DNA from: Cyanobium sp. NS01
Lineage (GTDB): Bacteria; Cyanobacteriota; Cyanobacteriia; PCC-6307; Cyanobiaceae
Reading direction: 5' to 3'
Assembly (NCBI RefSeq): GCF_014280235.1
Contig: NZ_CP047940.1
Coordinates: 310,001 to 374,000, forward strand
DNA length: 64,000 bases
Shown: one piece after another, positions 1 to 8,954 of the stretch
Numbering within the stretch: position 1 is the first letter of the stretch
Layout of the letters: the number at the start of each line of letters is the position of its first letter
The notes under the pieces: generated by a model
Told to the model about the DNA's origin: nothing
Databases searched by the model: none
What the model saw: the letters and a program-made list of their open reading frames with translations, nothing else
Translations under genes and position numbers: made by a program

Positions 1-415
1 GCCGCCGGCGCCGGCGTTGATGGTGAGCACAGCCCCCTCCTTGTCGTAGGGGCCGGAGAGCAGCCGCTCCAGCTCCCAGCGATCCAGCTCGCTGCGCAGC
101 TGGCCCAGGCCGCCATGGGCCTCCTCCAGCAGCTCGGCGTCGGGCTCCAGCTCGTAGAGCTCCAGGGTGGCTTCGGCGTCACCCACGGCGGTCTGCCAGC
201 GCTGCAGCTGCTGCAGCTGGGCCTTCACGTCGTCGAGCTGGCGCATCTGCTTCTGCGCCGCCTGCTGGTCGTTCCAGAAATCCGGCTGGGAGGCGAGCTG
301 CTCGAGGTCCTGTTGCCGGGCGTTCAGGGCAGGAACGTCAAAGACAGTCCTGGGCGTTGCCCAGGCGGTCAGTGAGCTCGGAGAGGTCGCGTTTGAAGTC
401 GGTGAGATCGAGCAC
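1..415 (-). CDS. prfB: Peptide chain release factor 2, 5' part, programmed +1 frameshift
   Basis: RF2 ends translation at UGA and UAA codons. Only the N-terminal region is present; the GGQ catalytic loop lies beyond the window edge. Reading starts at GTG 415 (VLDLTDFKRDLSELTDR), runs 25 codons and meets an in-frame TGA at 340-338. Shifting by one base at CTT TGA C continues as DVPALNARQQDLEQLA and on to LTINAGAGG, the conserved start of the RF2 core. The TGA is therefore codon 26, the same place as in E. coli prfB. An AGGA lies 4 bases before CTT and could act as the internal Shine-Dalgarno. The gene diverges from grxC. Family assignment is firm; frameshifting is inferred from the conserved arrangement. 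Confidence 0.93.
337..343 (-). promoter_or_regulatory. Programmed +1 ribosomal frameshift site of prfB
   Basis: On the minus strand the bases read CTTTGAC, the classic RF2 autoregulatory slip site: a Leu codon CTT, stop TGA, then C. When RF2 is scarce the ribosome pauses at TGA and slips by one base to read GAC. An AGGA stretch just upstream matches the internal Shine-Dalgarno-like element of bacterial prfB genes. The reading frame is open on both sides only if the shift occurs. Confidence 0.9.
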
Positions 416-499
416 CGGGCACGGGCGGTCGGTGAATCGACCGTACCAGCGAGGGGCTGGGGCCGCTTTTAGGATTCCTTCATCAAGCCGCGAGCGCCC

Positions 500-760
500 A
501 TGGCCCCCACCGTCGAGATCTACACGTGGCGGGCCTGCCCCTTCTGCGTGCGGGCCAAGGCCCTGCTCGATCGCAAGGGTGTGGCCTACACCGAATTCGC
601 CATCGACGGCGATGAGCGGGCCCGTGCGGCCATGGCCGAACTCAGCGGCGGCCGCCGCAGCGTGCCCCAGACCTTCATCAACGGCGCACACGTGGGCGGC
701 TGCGACGACCTGCACGCCCTCGAACGCAGCGGCAGGCTCGACGCCCTGCTGGCCTCCTGA
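500..760 (+). CDS. grxC: Glutaredoxin 3
   Basis: An 86-residue dithiol glutaredoxin that reduces protein disulfides and glutathione mixed disulfides in the cytosol. The active site CPFC is at residues 13-16 after a short beta strand (VEIYTWRA). The cis-proline motif SVPQTFI and the glutathione-binding GGCDDL follow in the expected order, and the length is normal for the family. It starts at ATG 500 and ends two bases before the next gene, so grxC and gshB almost certainly form one transcript. Pairing a glutathione-dependent oxidoreductase with glutathione synthetase is functionally coherent. Confidence 0.95.
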   Translation: MAPTVEIYTWRACPFCVRAKALLDRKGVAYTEFAIDGDERARAAMAELSGGRRSVPQTFINGAHVGGCDDLHALERSGRLDALLAS

Positions 761-762
761 CG

Positions 763-1770
763 GTGGCGATGCCGTTCCAGCAGGAGGGCGCCCAGCTGTT
801 CGTGATCGATCCGATCGGTCGCCTCAACCCCGCCAAGGACTCCACCGCCGCCCTGATGCAGGCAGCGCAGCGGGCCGGCCGGCCCGTGTGGGTGGCCACC
901 CCGGCCGACCTCTCGGCCCGCTGCGCTGCCTCCGCCGCCCCTGCAGGCCATCAGGCCTGGGTACGGGCCTGGCCCATTGCCCTGGAGCCGATGGCGCTGG
1001 GGCCCGAGGGCTGGATCGTGCCGGAGCCCTGGTATCGCCTGGGGGAGCCCCAGCTGCTGCCGCTCACGGCCTTTGCCCACGTGTGGATGCGCAAGGACCC
1101 GCCGGTGGACGAGGCCTACCTCTATGCCACCCACCTGCTCGATCTGGCGGAGCGCCAGGGGGTGGCGGTGATCAACCGGCCCGCCGCCCTGCGGGCCTGG
1201 AACGAAAAGCTCAGTGCCCTGCGCTGGAGCCACCTGATGGCTCCCACCCTGGTGGCCAGCCGGATGGAGGCCCTGGCGGCCTTCACCGCCGAGCACGCCG
1301 AGGTGGTGCTCAAGCCCCTGGGCGGCCGGGCCGGCCAGGGGGTGGTGTTCGCCTCGGCCTCCAGCCCCGGTCTGCGGGCCCTGCTGGAGCTGGTGACGGC
1401 CCAGGAACAGCTGCCGGTGATGGTGCAGGCCTTCCTGCCGGGGGTGAAGGCGGGCGACAAGCGCATCCTGCTGGTGGATGGCGAGCCTCTCGGGGCCGTG
1501 AACCGGGTGCCGAGCGGCGGTGAATTCCGCAGCAACCTCGCCGTGGGGGGAGCGCCCCAGGCCACCGAACTCACCGACCAGGAGCGCCGCATCTGCGCCG
1601 AGCTGGCTCCGGCCCTGCGGGCCGAGGGGCTGTTTTTTGTGGGCATCGATGTGATCGACGGCCGCCTCAGCGAGATCAACGTGACCAGCCCCACCGGCAT
1701 CCGCGAGGTGGAGCGCCTCGGCGGGGTGCCTCTCGCCGACCTCACCGTGGCCCGACTCAGCCAGGCTTGA
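763..1770 (+). CDS. gshB: Glutathione synthetase
   Basis: An ATP-grasp ligase that adds glycine to gamma-glutamylcysteine, the last step of glutathione synthesis. At 335 residues it has the usual bacterial GshB length. The N-terminus [16 protein letters not shown] matches the family opening (DP...KDSS/T). The ATP-grasp region contains [13 protein letters not shown], and near the C-terminus [14 protein letters not shown] carries the conserved metal and substrate loop. The start is GTG 763; ATG 769 in the same frame is an alternative. It lies directly behind grxC. Confidence 0.95.
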   Translation: MAMPFQQEGAQLFVIDPIGRLNPAKDSTAALMQAAQRAGRPVWVATPADLSARCAASAAPAGHQAWVRAWPIALEPMALGPEGWIVPEPWYRLGEPQLLPLTAFAHVWMRKDPPVDEAYLYATHLLDLAERQGVAVINRPAALRAWNEKLSALRWSHLMAPTLVASRMEALAAFTAEHAEVVLKPLGGRAGQGVVFASASSPGLRALLELVTAQEQLPVMVQAFLPGVKAGDKRILLVDGEPLGAVNRVPSGGEFRSNLAVGGAPQATELTDQERRICAELAPALRAEGLFFVGIDVIDGRLSEINVTSPTGIREVERLGGVPLADLTVARLSQA

Positions 1771-1794
1771 AACCTTGCGGTGAGGGGCTACGCC

Positions 1795-1998
1795 ATGCCC
1801 ACCGAGAGTCTCGGCCATGCCCTGGCCCGCCACCTCCAGGACCATGGCTTCGATCCCGACTACTACCGAAAGGTGGCGGTGAACAGCGACCTCCTGGGCT
1901 ACAAGGCCCAGCCGCTGCTGGCCCAGCGCTGGGAACGCGGCTGGACGCGTCCCCTGGCCAGCTGGCGCCAGGCCGTGGGCCTGCCGCCACAGCCTTAG
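1795..1998 (+). CDS. Small conserved-looking protein of unknown function
   Basis: A 67-residue reading frame starting at ATG 1795 (GTG 1780 is an upstream alternative), 24 bases after gshB. The protein (MPTESLGHALARHLQDHGF...) is soluble and rich in Arg, Trp and Leu, with no membrane segment and no motif I recognise. Its same-strand position close behind gshB suggests it is the third gene of the grxC-gshB transcript. Support is position, start codon and non-random composition; function unknown. Confidence 0.55.
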   Translation: MPTESLGHALARHLQDHGFDPDYYRKVAVNSDLLGYKAQPLLAQRWERGWTRPLASWRQAVGLPPQP

Positions 1999-2001
1999 CC
2001 C

Positions 2002-3732
2002 TCAGCGGTTCTGCGGCCAGCCAGCCTGGAGCTGCCGGATGGCCTCCTCGTAGCCCACCGTGTGGATCTCCTGGTAGCGCTTCCAGTCGAGGAAGGGAAA
2101 GCTGCCGATATCGGGTCGCAGGATCACATCGGCGAGCCGCTCCTGGGCCCGGGTGGTGGCGTGGGAGCCGCACATCATCGCGTCGATGATGGTGCGCCCC
2201 AGGGAGGGGTGCTGGAGCTCACTGCTGGGCTTCATGGCGGGATCGGCGCCAGCTTCAGGGCTGAGTTCGGGATCGGGATCGAGCGACAGGGCCACGACCC
2301 GGCCATTGCTGCGCCGGCGCGCCTCGGCCACCGGCAGGTTGTTGAGGATGCCGCCATCCACGTTCAGCTGGCCCTGCCCGTCTGCCACGGGGGGAAAGAT
2401 CCCCGGCACCGACATGCTGGCGATCACCGCCGTGGCGATGTCGCCGCTGCCCCAGCCCTGCAGCTGGTTGGTGGCGAGGTTGGTGGAGAAGGTGCGCAGC
2501 GGCAGCCAGCTGTCCTGCAGCCGGGCACTGCCGAAGAAGCGCTCCAGTTCCAGCCGGGAGTTGCGCAGGGTGAACAGGGAGCCCCGCGGCAGGGTGAAGG
2601 AGTAGGGCCGCGCCTTGATGATCACCCGCTCCAGGTTGCTGAGGATTTCGCTGGCGGGCAGCTCAAAGGCCACCAGGGAGGCCACCAGCGCGCCGATGCT
2701 CACGCCCATCACCATGTCGAAGTCGCGCAGGCCCAGCTCTTCCATGGCCGAAAGCGCGCCGACATGGGCGAAGCCCCTGGCGCCGCCGCCACCCAGCACG
2801 AGCACCCGCTGGCGCCGCAGGGTGGCCCTGGCCAGCCGCTCCAGGTGATCCGGGCGCTCGGGCTTGAGATTCAGCACCTGGGCGAAGGGCTGGGCGGTGG
2901 CCCAGTCCCGCGAGCGGGGGGTCTGCTCCTGGGCTGGCCAGAGCCTGACCAGCAGGGCCTCGCCAGCTTCGGCCTGGGGCAGGCGGATGCTGCTGGCCTC
3001 CCCCTCGCTGAGGATCAGCAGCCGATCCACCAGCAGCCGGTTGCGGCGACTGAGGGCGTCTGGATCGTCGCTGACGATCACCTCGGGACGGCCTGTGCGG
3101 GTGGCCTCCACCAGCCGGGCGTGCAGGGCGGCTTCGGGGTCGTCGTCAGCTTCGGAGGGTCCGCTGATGCTGAGGTCGTCGAGGCCGTTGAGGCCCTGGC
3201 TGAGCTGGCGCAGCTGCTCCGGCAGCAGGCGCCGCACTGCCGTGGTCAGGGGCGAGCCGGGGCAGGCGTCGTGGATCACGATCGTCTGCAGCGGCATGCG
3301 GCCGGGGTCGCGGCCCACGGAGGCGGCCTCGGCCAGGGCCGTGATGAAGCGGGATGGCACCCCGGGCTCGCACTCCAGCAGCTGTTTGAGCTGGTCGCCG
3401 TCGAACTGCAGCACCTGAACCGCCGTGAGGGCCAGGGCTGAGGCGGAGCGGGGCTCCCCGCTGAGGGGGCCGTAGTCCCCCACCAGCTCCCCGGGCACCA
3501 CCTTGCGGAAGAAGCCCTCCGGCTGGCCCGGCGGCCCGGTGTGCAGCCCCACCACCCCCGTGAGCACCAGATAGGCGTGGTCGCCGGGATCACCCTGGCG
3601 AAACAGGAGCTCTCCCTCCTCGATGGCCAGCTGGGTTGGGCCCAGGGCGGTGATGCAGCTGGGATCGAGGCCCGCCAGCACCCCTGAGCCGGCGAGGGCC
3701 CTGGCCAGCAGGGCATGAAGCGCTTGTGTCAT
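2002..3732 (-). CDS. Patatin-like phospholipase with N-terminal cyclic-nucleotide-binding-type domain
   Basis: A 576-residue protein built like neuropathy-target-esterase relatives. Residues 1-135 form a CRP-type cNMP-binding fold (LLFRQGDPGDHAYLVLTG, then PGELVGDYGPLSGEPRSA). A linker domain spans about 150-290. The patatin domain from about residue 308 has the oxyanion loop GGGGARGFAHVG, the nucleophile elbow GVSIGA with Ser345, and DGG near residue 465, giving the Ser-Asp dyad. It probably hydrolyses lipids or lysolipids at the membrane. The ligand of the N-terminal domain cannot be told from sequence. It converges with the small gene before it and lies downstream of menF on the same strand with a short gap. 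Confidence 0.88.
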   Translation of the reverse strand: MTQALHALLARALAGSGVLAGLDPSCITALGPTQLAIEEGELLFRQGDPGDHAYLVLTGVVGLHTGPPGQPEGFFRKVVPGELVGDYGPLSGEPRSASALALTAVQVLQFDGDQLKQLLECEPGVPSRFITALAEAASVGRDPGRMPLQTIVIHDACPGSPLTTAVRRLLPEQLRQLSQGLNGLDDLSISGPSEADDDPEAALHARLVEATRTGRPEVIVSDDPDALSRRNRLLVDRLLILSEGEASSIRLPQAEAGEALLVRLWPAQEQTPRSRDWATAQPFAQVLNLKPERPDHLERLARATLRRQRVLVLGGGGARGFAHVGALSAMEELGLRDFDMVMGVSIGALVASLVAFELPASEILSNLERVIIKARPYSFTLPRGSLFTLRNSRLELERFFGSARLQDSWLPLRTFSTNLATNQLQGWGSGDIATAVIASMSVPGIFPPVADGQGQLNVDGGILNNLPVAEARRRSNGRVVALSLDPDPELSPEAGADPAMKPSSELQHPSLGRTIIDAMMCGSHATTRAQERLADVILRPDIGSFPFLDWKRYQEIHTVGYEEAIRQLQAGWPQNR

Positions 3733-3743
3733 GGGGGTGTCGA

Positions 3744-5168
3744 TCAGGCTGGCCCGGCCAGCCGCGTGGGTTGGGGCAGATTGAGCTGCTGCTGCAGCAC
3801 CCCCAGCTTGAGGGCCACCTCCTGCAGCTCCCGGTCCACCGCCGAACCCGGCACCAGCCCGGCACCGGCGGTGAGCTCCAGCTGGCGGCCCTCCACCGTG
3901 CCGCTGCGGATCGCCACCCGCAGGTCGAGGTCGCCGGCGCTGTCGATCCAGCCGATCGGGGCGGCGTAGTGGCCCCGCTCAAAGGGCTCCAGGTTGCGCA
4001 GCCAGGCCATGGCCTCGCGGCGCGGCAGGCCCGCCACCGCCGGCGTCGGGTGCAGGGCGGCGGCGATGGCCAGGGGTTGCTGCCGTCCCAGGCAGGCGCT
4101 GATCGGGCTGTGCAGATGCACCAGCTGGCCGTGGCGGGCCAGGCGGGGATGCCGAGGCCGCCGCGGGTTCAGGCCGGCCCGGCTGAGCACGGCGGTGATC
4201 GTGTCCACCACGAGCTCGTGTTCGAGGCGGTCCTTGGTGGAGTGCAGCAGGCTGGCGGCCCGTTTATCGGCGGGCGCTGTGCCGGCCAGGGCATCGCTGC
4301 GCAGCTGGCCCTGGCGCACGGTGAGCAGCCGCTCCGGCGAGGCGCCGATCAGGGCCGATCCGGCGCAGCGCTGCCAGAGCAGCCGGCAGCTGCCGCCCTG
4401 GTGGCGGCGCAGGGGGGCGAGCAGGCCCAGGGGATCGGGCTGGGCGCTGAGGGTGAGCTGCTGGCGCACGGCCAGCACCAGCTTCTGCAGGGCGCCGCCC
4501 TCCACCAGCTCCAGGGCCTGGGCCGCCGCCTGGCGGTAGTTCTCCTGCCAGGGCGTGCGCAGGGCCACCGCCACCGTGGCGCTGGCCGCCGAGGCGTGGC
4601 TGTGGCGCTCCAGCTGGCGGGCCTTCTCCCAGAGCTCCTCGGCCAGGCTGCGGGCCGTGACGCCGCCGCCCAGGGGCCGCTGCAGCCGCAGCCAGCAGTG
4701 CTGGCCATGGCGGCTCAGCTGCCAGCGGGGCAGCACGGCCTGCACCCCCGGGATCGCGGCGACGCTGGTGTCCAGGGGGGCGTCGAAGAAGCCGAAGGCC
4801 AGCAGCACCCTGGGCCTGGCCAGGGGCGGACAGGCAACCTGGGCCCCGGCCAGCCGATTGAGGCTGGCGCTGGCGAAGCGCTGGGCCAGCTCGAAGCGCC
4901 GCGGACCGCTCAGCTCCAGGCTGTTGGTGCGGCCGCTGGCGGCGATGCAGAGCCCCGGGGCGCCGTCCCAGAGGAAGCGGAAGCTGTCGCCGCCCTCCAG
5001 GTGGGGCAGCAGGGCCATCGGATCCCCCGGGGCGATCGCCATGGCCAGGCTGAGCACGCCCTCCTCGTCCGCCTGGCGGGCGCCCTCGCTGGCCAGGGCC
5101 AGCAGATCGGTGAAGGAATCAGGAGCCGGCAACGGCTGGGGCCCGGGGCGCCGCGAAGAGCTGCTCAA
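3744..5168 (-). CDS. menF: Isochorismate synthase
   Basis: A chorismate-utilising enzyme that converts chorismate to isochorismate, the entry step of phylloquinone synthesis. The C-terminal domain carries the family signatures: GASPERLL, DALAGTAP, the KDRLEHELVVD helix, HPTPAVAGLP and IRSGTVEG...AGAGLVPGS. I place the start at TTG 5168, giving 474 residues, close to other cyanobacterial MenF proteins. The same frame runs on to GTG 5267, but that start would overlap the divergent menA. The gene faces menA head to head, so both promoters must share a very short region. Start uncertain, function firm. Confidence 0.9.
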   Translation of the reverse strand: MSSSSRRPGPQPLPAPDSFTDLLALASEGARQADEEGVLSLAMAIAPGDPMALLPHLEGGDSFRFLWDGAPGLCIAASGRTNSLELSGPRRFELAQRFASASLNRLAGAQVACPPLARPRVLLAFGFFDAPLDTSVAAIPGVQAVLPRWQLSRHGQHCWLRLQRPLGGGVTARSLAEELWEKARQLERHSHASAASATVAVALRTPWQENYRQAAAQALELVEGGALQKLVLAVRQQLTLSAQPDPLGLLAPLRRHQGGSCRLLWQRCAGSALIGASPERLLTVRQGQLRSDALAGTAPADKRAASLLHSTKDRLEHELVVDTITAVLSRAGLNPRRPRHPRLARHGQLVHLHSPISACLGRQQPLAIAAALHPTPAVAGLPRREAMAWLRNLEPFERGHYAAPIGWIDSAGDLDLRVAIRSGTVEGRQLELTAGAGLVPGSAVDRELQEVALKLGVLQQQLNLPQPTRLAGPA

Positions 5169-5206
5169 ATGTATGGGTCCTGTCGCGGTTGCCGCCCCCG
5201 GTCCCC

Positions 5207-6205
5207 ATGCCTGAGCCCGAGGTCGTCGCAAGCCGTTACGCCGCAGCGCCCGGGTCCGTGGCGGCACTGGGTGCCGTGGGTTCAGGGCAGGCGGCGGGCG
5301 CGGCCGAGCAGCGGCGCCTCCTCTGGCGCTCGGCGATCAAGTGGCCCATGTATGCCGTGGCGGTGATGCCGGCGCTGCTGGCGGCCGGCTGGCGCTGGGG
5401 GCAGGGCGAGGTGCTGCGCCTCGACCAGCTGCTGCTGTTCCTGCTGGCGGCCGTGCTGCTGCTGGCCTGGGAAAACCTCGCCAACGACGTCCATGACGCC
5501 GAGACCGGCGTGGACACCCACGGCAAGCCCCACTCCCTGGTGAACCTCACCGGCCGCCGCGCCACGGTGGCCCGCTGGGCCCGGACTGCTCTGGTGGCCG
5601 GGCTGCTGCTGATGGCCCTGGTGGCCTGGCGCAGCACGCCGCTGGTGCTGGCGCTGGTGCTGGGCTGCTGCGCCCTCGGCTACCTGTACCAGGGCCCGCC
5701 CTTTCGCCTCGGTTATCACGGTCTGGGGGAGCCGCTGTGCTGGCTGGCCTTCGGGCCCCTGGCCACGGCGGCGGCGCTGCTGGCCCTGGGCCCCGCCGCC
5801 AGCACCATCCCCTGGCGCACCGCCCTGCTGCTGGGCAGTGGAGCGGCCGTGGCCACCACCCTGGTGCTGTTCTGCTCCCACTTCCATCAGGTGGAGGAGG
5901 ATGCGGATCACGGCAAGCGCTCCCCGGTGGTGCAGCTGGGCACCGCCACCGCTGCGGGCCTGGTGCCCTGGTTCGTGGCCCTCACCCTGGCGCTGCAGTG
6001 GGCGCCGGTGTTGCTGGGCCACTGGCCCCTCACCGCCCTGCTCGGCGGGCTGGCGCTGGCCCCAGGCCGCCAGCTGATCGGTCTGCTCCAACAGCAGCAC
6101 GACAGCCCCAGTGCGATTGCGGGCAGCAAGTTTCTGGCCCTCCGCTTCCAGACCTTCAACGGCCTCGGCCTGGCTCTGGGTCTGGCCCTCGGGCGCTGGC
6201 TCTGA
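5207..6205 (+). CDS. menA: 2-carboxy-1,4-naphthoquinone phytyltransferase (MenA)
   Basis: A UbiA-superfamily membrane prenyltransferase that attaches the phytyl chain to the naphthoquinone ring in phylloquinone synthesis. About eight hydrophobic helices fill the 332 residues. The Asp-rich prenyl-diphosphate motif is at about 93-103 (ND..D.....D), and a second acidic stretch (HFHQVEEDADHGKRS) lies near residue 230. ATG 5207 is preferred; the frame extends to TTG 5189. It is the first gene of the plus-strand menA-menC-menE run. Confidence 0.93.
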   Translation: MPEPEVVASRYAAAPGSVAALGAVGSGQAAGAAEQRRLLWRSAIKWPMYAVAVMPALLAAGWRWGQGEVLRLDQLLLFLLAAVLLLAWENLANDVHDAETGVDTHGKPHSLVNLTGRRATVARWARTALVAGLLLMALVAWRSTPLVLALVLGCCALGYLYQGPPFRLGYHGLGEPLCWLAFGPLATAAALLALGPAASTIPWRTALLLGSGAAVATTLVLFCSHFHQVEEDADHGKRSPVVQLGTATAAGLVPWFVALTLALQWAPVLLGHWPLTALLGGLALAPGRQLIGLLQQQHDSPSAIAGSKFLALRFQTFNGLGLALGLALGRWL

Positions 6206-6210
6206 AGGCC

Positions 6211-7212
6211 ATGGCCCAGCCTCCCCTCCTGGGTGAAACGTCGGCGGCCCAGGTGCTCAGCCTGGAGTGGCGGCCGTTCCGGGCGCCGCTGCCCCGGCCG
6301 CTGCGCACCGCCCGCGGCTGCATCGAGGTGAAACAGGGCTGGTTGCTGCGCCTGGAGGCCCCCCGCCATGGCGCCGTGGGCTGGGGCGAGGCGGCGCTGC
6401 TGGAGGGCGATTCCCGCAGCCTTGATCAGGCAATCGCAGCCCTCCCCCCCGAGAGCGACCGCGCCGCTCTGGAAGACCTGCTGGCCCGGCCCGGCTGCCC
6501 GCGCTGTCTGGCCTTCGCCCTGGGGGCTGCCCTGGCGGAGCTCGACGGCCTGCCCGAGGGGCGCTGGCTGGACGCCCCCGCCGGGGCGGCGCTGCTGCCG
6601 GCCGGCGAGGCGGCCCTGGCCGAACTGGAGCGTCTGCTGGCCGAGGGCTCCTGCCCTGATCCGCTGGTGTTGAAGTGGAAGGTGGCCGCCGAGCCCGATC
6701 AGCTGGAGCGCCGCCTGCTGGAGCAGCTGCTGGAGCGCCTGCCCGCCTCGGCCCGTCTGCGCCTCGATGCCAACGGGGGCTGGACCCGGGCCACTGCCTG
6801 GACCTGGGCGGAACGGCTGCGGCAGGAGCCACGGCTGGAGTGGCTGGAGCAGCCCCTGCCCCCTGCCGATCGGGAGGGGCTGGAGCTGCTGGTCCGCCAG
6901 CTGCCGGTGGCCCTGGATGAGTCGCTGGAGTGCCACCCCGAACTCGCGGGTTACTGGCCCTCCTGGCAGGTGCGGCGTCCCAGCCAGGAGGGCGACCCAA
7001 GGCCCTTGCTGGCCGCACTGGAGCGGGGCAGCTCCTTCCTGATGCTGAGCAGCGGCTTTGAAACCGGCATCGGCCGCCGCTGGCTGGAGCACCTCGCTGC
7101 CCTGCAGTGGCGCGGCCCCACCCCGGTGGCCCCTGGCCTGGCCAGGGCCTGGCAGCCCCTGGGCAGCCTGGGCTCGACAAGCCCGGAGGCGGTGTGGCGG
7201 GCGGCCCTGTGA
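6211..7212 (+). CDS. menC: o-Succinylbenzoate synthase
   Basis: An enolase-superfamily dehydratase that aromatises SHCHC to o-succinylbenzoate. The catalytic elements are in order: the KxK-type lysines in VLKWKV, the metal-binding Asp in RLDANGGW, Glu in WLEQPLP, Asp in VALDESLE and the late SSGFETGIG loop. At 333 residues it matches the family. It starts at ATG 6211, five bases after menA. Its stop overlaps the next start as GTGA, so menC and menE are probably translationally coupled. Confidence 0.92.
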   Translation: MAQPPLLGETSAAQVLSLEWRPFRAPLPRPLRTARGCIEVKQGWLLRLEAPRHGAVGWGEAALLEGDSRSLDQAIAALPPESDRAALEDLLARPGCPRCLAFALGAALAELDGLPEGRWLDAPAGAALLPAGEAALAELERLLAEGSCPDPLVLKWKVAAEPDQLERRLLEQLLERLPASARLRLDANGGWTRATAWTWAERLRQEPRLEWLEQPLPPADREGLELLVRQLPVALDESLECHPELAGYWPSWQVRRPSQEGDPRPLLAALERGSSFLMLSSGFETGIGRRWLEHLAALQWRGPTPVAPGLARAWQPLGSLGSTSPEAVWRAAL

Positions 7213-8477
7213 GGCCCGAGCAACCCCTGGGGCCAGAGCAGCTGGAGGCGGCCTGGCGTCGCGGTGAGCTGGTGGCCCTGGCCGGCCCCCAGGAGCAGCA
7301 GGCGCTGGCCCTGGCGCTCGGGGCGGCGGGGGTCAGGACGCTGCATCAGCTGGCGGAGCGCTGGGGGGCCGGGGTGGTGCTGGGCAGCGGCGGCAGCCGT
7401 GGCCCGGGCGGGCGGCGCTGGTGCCTGCAACCGCTCGCCCACCTGGAGGCCTCAGCCGCGGCCACGGGCCGCTGGCTGGAGGGGATCGGCCTCGACCCCG
7501 CCGCCTGCGTGCACCTCAACCCCCTGCCCAGCCACCACGTGAGCGGCCTGCTGCCCTGGCTGCGCTCGCGTCGCTGGGGCTGCGCCCACCGGCAGATTTC
7601 CTCCGCACTGATGCGCCAGCCCCAGGCCCTGGCCGCCCATCTGCCCATCGCGACGCAGTCGCCGGCCCTGCTGTCGCTGGTGCCCACCCAGCTGGCCCGT
7701 CTGCTGGCCGACCCGGCCGGGCTGGCCTGGCTGCAGCGTCTGGCGGTGATCTGGGTGGGTGGCGCGCCGCTGCCGCCGGCCCTGGCTCAGAAGGCCCGCC
7801 AGGCCGGTCTGCGGCTGGCCCCCTGCTATGGCGCCACCGAGACCGCCGCCATGGTCGCCGCCCTGGATCCCGAAGCGTTCCTGGCCGGCGCGGTGGGCTG
7901 CGGCCCGCCCCTGGAGGGGGTGGAGCTGCGTCTGGCGGCGCAGCAGGGCGCCCTGGAGATGCGCTGCTGCAGGCTCAGCCCGGGCTATCTGGGCGCGGGC
8001 GTGCTGCAGCCGCTGCCGCTGGCGGCGGGGGGCTGGTGGCGCAGCGGCGATGCCGCCCGGCTGGGCGGGGCTGGCCTGCAGGTGCTGGGGCGGCTGGATG
8101 GCGCCATCCACAGCGGCGGCGAAACGGTGTTTCCCGAACAGCTGGAGGCGAGGTTGCGGGCCCTCGCCGCCAGCACGAACCTGCCGCTGAGGGAGGTGCT
8201 GCTGCTGGCGGTGGACGATCCGCTCTGGGGCCAGCGCCTGGTGGCCCTGGTGCGGGCTCAGCCCGCGGCGCATGGCCCTGCCCTGCTGGCCCAGCTGCAG
8301 GCCGCCGTGGCCGCCTGGCCCCCTGCCGAACGGCCTCGAACCTGGCAGCTCTGCACCACGCTGGCACCCACGGCCCTGGGCAAGTGGCCCCGGGCCCGTT
8401 GGCAGCGCTGGCTCGAATCGCTAGAAGCGGGGGACGACCCCATCGCCTGTCACCCCCGCAATGACCACCCTGAGTGA
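7209..8477 (+). CDS. menE: o-Succinylbenzoate--CoA ligase
   Basis: An acyl-adenylate-forming ligase that activates o-succinylbenzoate with CoA. Recognisable ANL-family motifs are the A5-type CYGATETAAM, RSGDAARL, the hinge region LGRLDGAIHSGGE and the catalytic lysine in TALGKWPR close to the C-terminus. The start is GTG 7209, overlapping the menC stop by four bases. At 422 residues it is somewhat short and Ala/Leu-rich, typical of picocyanobacterial MenE. No menB or menD was found in this window, so the pathway is completed elsewhere. Confidence 0.9.
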   Translation: MRPEQPLGPEQLEAAWRRGELVALAGPQEQQALALALGAAGVRTLHQLAERWGAGVVLGSGGSRGPGGRRWCLQPLAHLEASAAATGRWLEGIGLDPAACVHLNPLPSHHVSGLLPWLRSRRWGCAHRQISSALMRQPQALAAHLPIATQSPALLSLVPTQLARLLADPAGLAWLQRLAVIWVGGAPLPPALAQKARQAGLRLAPCYGATETAAMVAALDPEAFLAGAVGCGPPLEGVELRLAAQQGALEMRCCRLSPGYLGAGVLQPLPLAAGGWWRSGDAARLGGAGLQVLGRLDGAIHSGGETVFPEQLEARLRALAASTNLPLREVLLLAVDDPLWGQRLVALVRAQPAAHGPALLAQLQAAVAAWPPAERPRTWQLCTTLAPTALGKWPRARWQRWLESLEAGDDPIACHPRNDHPE

Positions 8478-8739
8478 TGCCGAGCTGAGCAACAAGAAAC
8501 TGGCTGTGGGCCTCACCGGGATCTTCCTGGGCGCCTTTGGCGTACACAAATTCATCCTTGGCTACACCAAGGCAGGCATCATCATGCTCGTGGTGTCCCT
8601 GGCCGGGGGCTTGGTCACCTGTGGCATCGCCAGTTTCGTGATGGGGGTGATCGGGCTGATCGAGGGGATCCTCTACCTCACCAAGACCAACGAGGAGTTC
8701 CAGGTCACCTACATCGATGCCGTCAAGGACTGGTTCTGA
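8461..8739 (+). CDS. TM2 domain membrane protein
   Basis: A 92-residue protein. After a short polar N-terminus (MTTLSDAELSNKK) come two hydrophobic helices with the TM2 pattern LTGIFLGAFGVHKFILGYTK and a Gly-rich turn, then a polar tail. TM2 proteins are small integral membrane proteins of uncertain role. The start overlaps the menE end by 17 bases on the same strand, and the stop overlaps the next start as TGATG, so it sits inside a translationally linked run. There is no sign that it takes part in quinone synthesis. Confidence 0.85.
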   Translation: MTTLSDAELSNKKLAVGLTGIFLGAFGVHKFILGYTKAGIIMLVVSLAGGLVTCGIASFVMGVIGLIEGILYLTKTNEEFQVTYIDAVKDWF

Positions 8740-8954
8740 TGGCGGCTCCAGCCAAACCGGCCCGGCGCTTCAGCGGGCTGATCCTGCTGGCTGCGGCCGG
8801 CATCAGCGTTGGGGCCTTCGGCTCCATTCCCCAGGACGGCTCTCTGCACCTCCTCGCCGTGCTGGCCAGCCTGCTGCCCCTGCAGCTGGCCGCTCTGTAC
8901 TGGGCTACAGCGGCTGCACCCCCCCCAGGCTCGAGGCCTCCAGCCAGCGATTGA
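8739..8954 (+). CDS. Small membrane protein of unknown function
   Basis: A 71-residue reading frame whose ATG shares the A of the TM2 gene stop (TGATG). It has a basic N-terminus (AAPAKPARRF), two hydrophobic stretches (GLILLAAAGISVGAFG and LLAVLASLLPLQLAALYW) and a Pro-rich tail, which suggests a two-helix inner-membrane protein. The last 50 bases overlap the convergent thioesterase gene. Overlap with its upstream neighbour and the hydrophobic pattern argue that it is real; function is unknown. Confidence 0.6.
   Translation: MAAPAKPARRFSGLILLAAAGISVGAFGSIPQDGSLHLLAVLASLLPLQLAALYWATAAAPPPGSRPPASD

Noticed and set aside
3590-3982. Several long frames in other phases of menF and the patatin gene (for example at 3726-5366, plus strand)
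   Set aside because: They are Arg/Ala/Gly-rich shadows of real genes in high-GC DNA, with no family signal.
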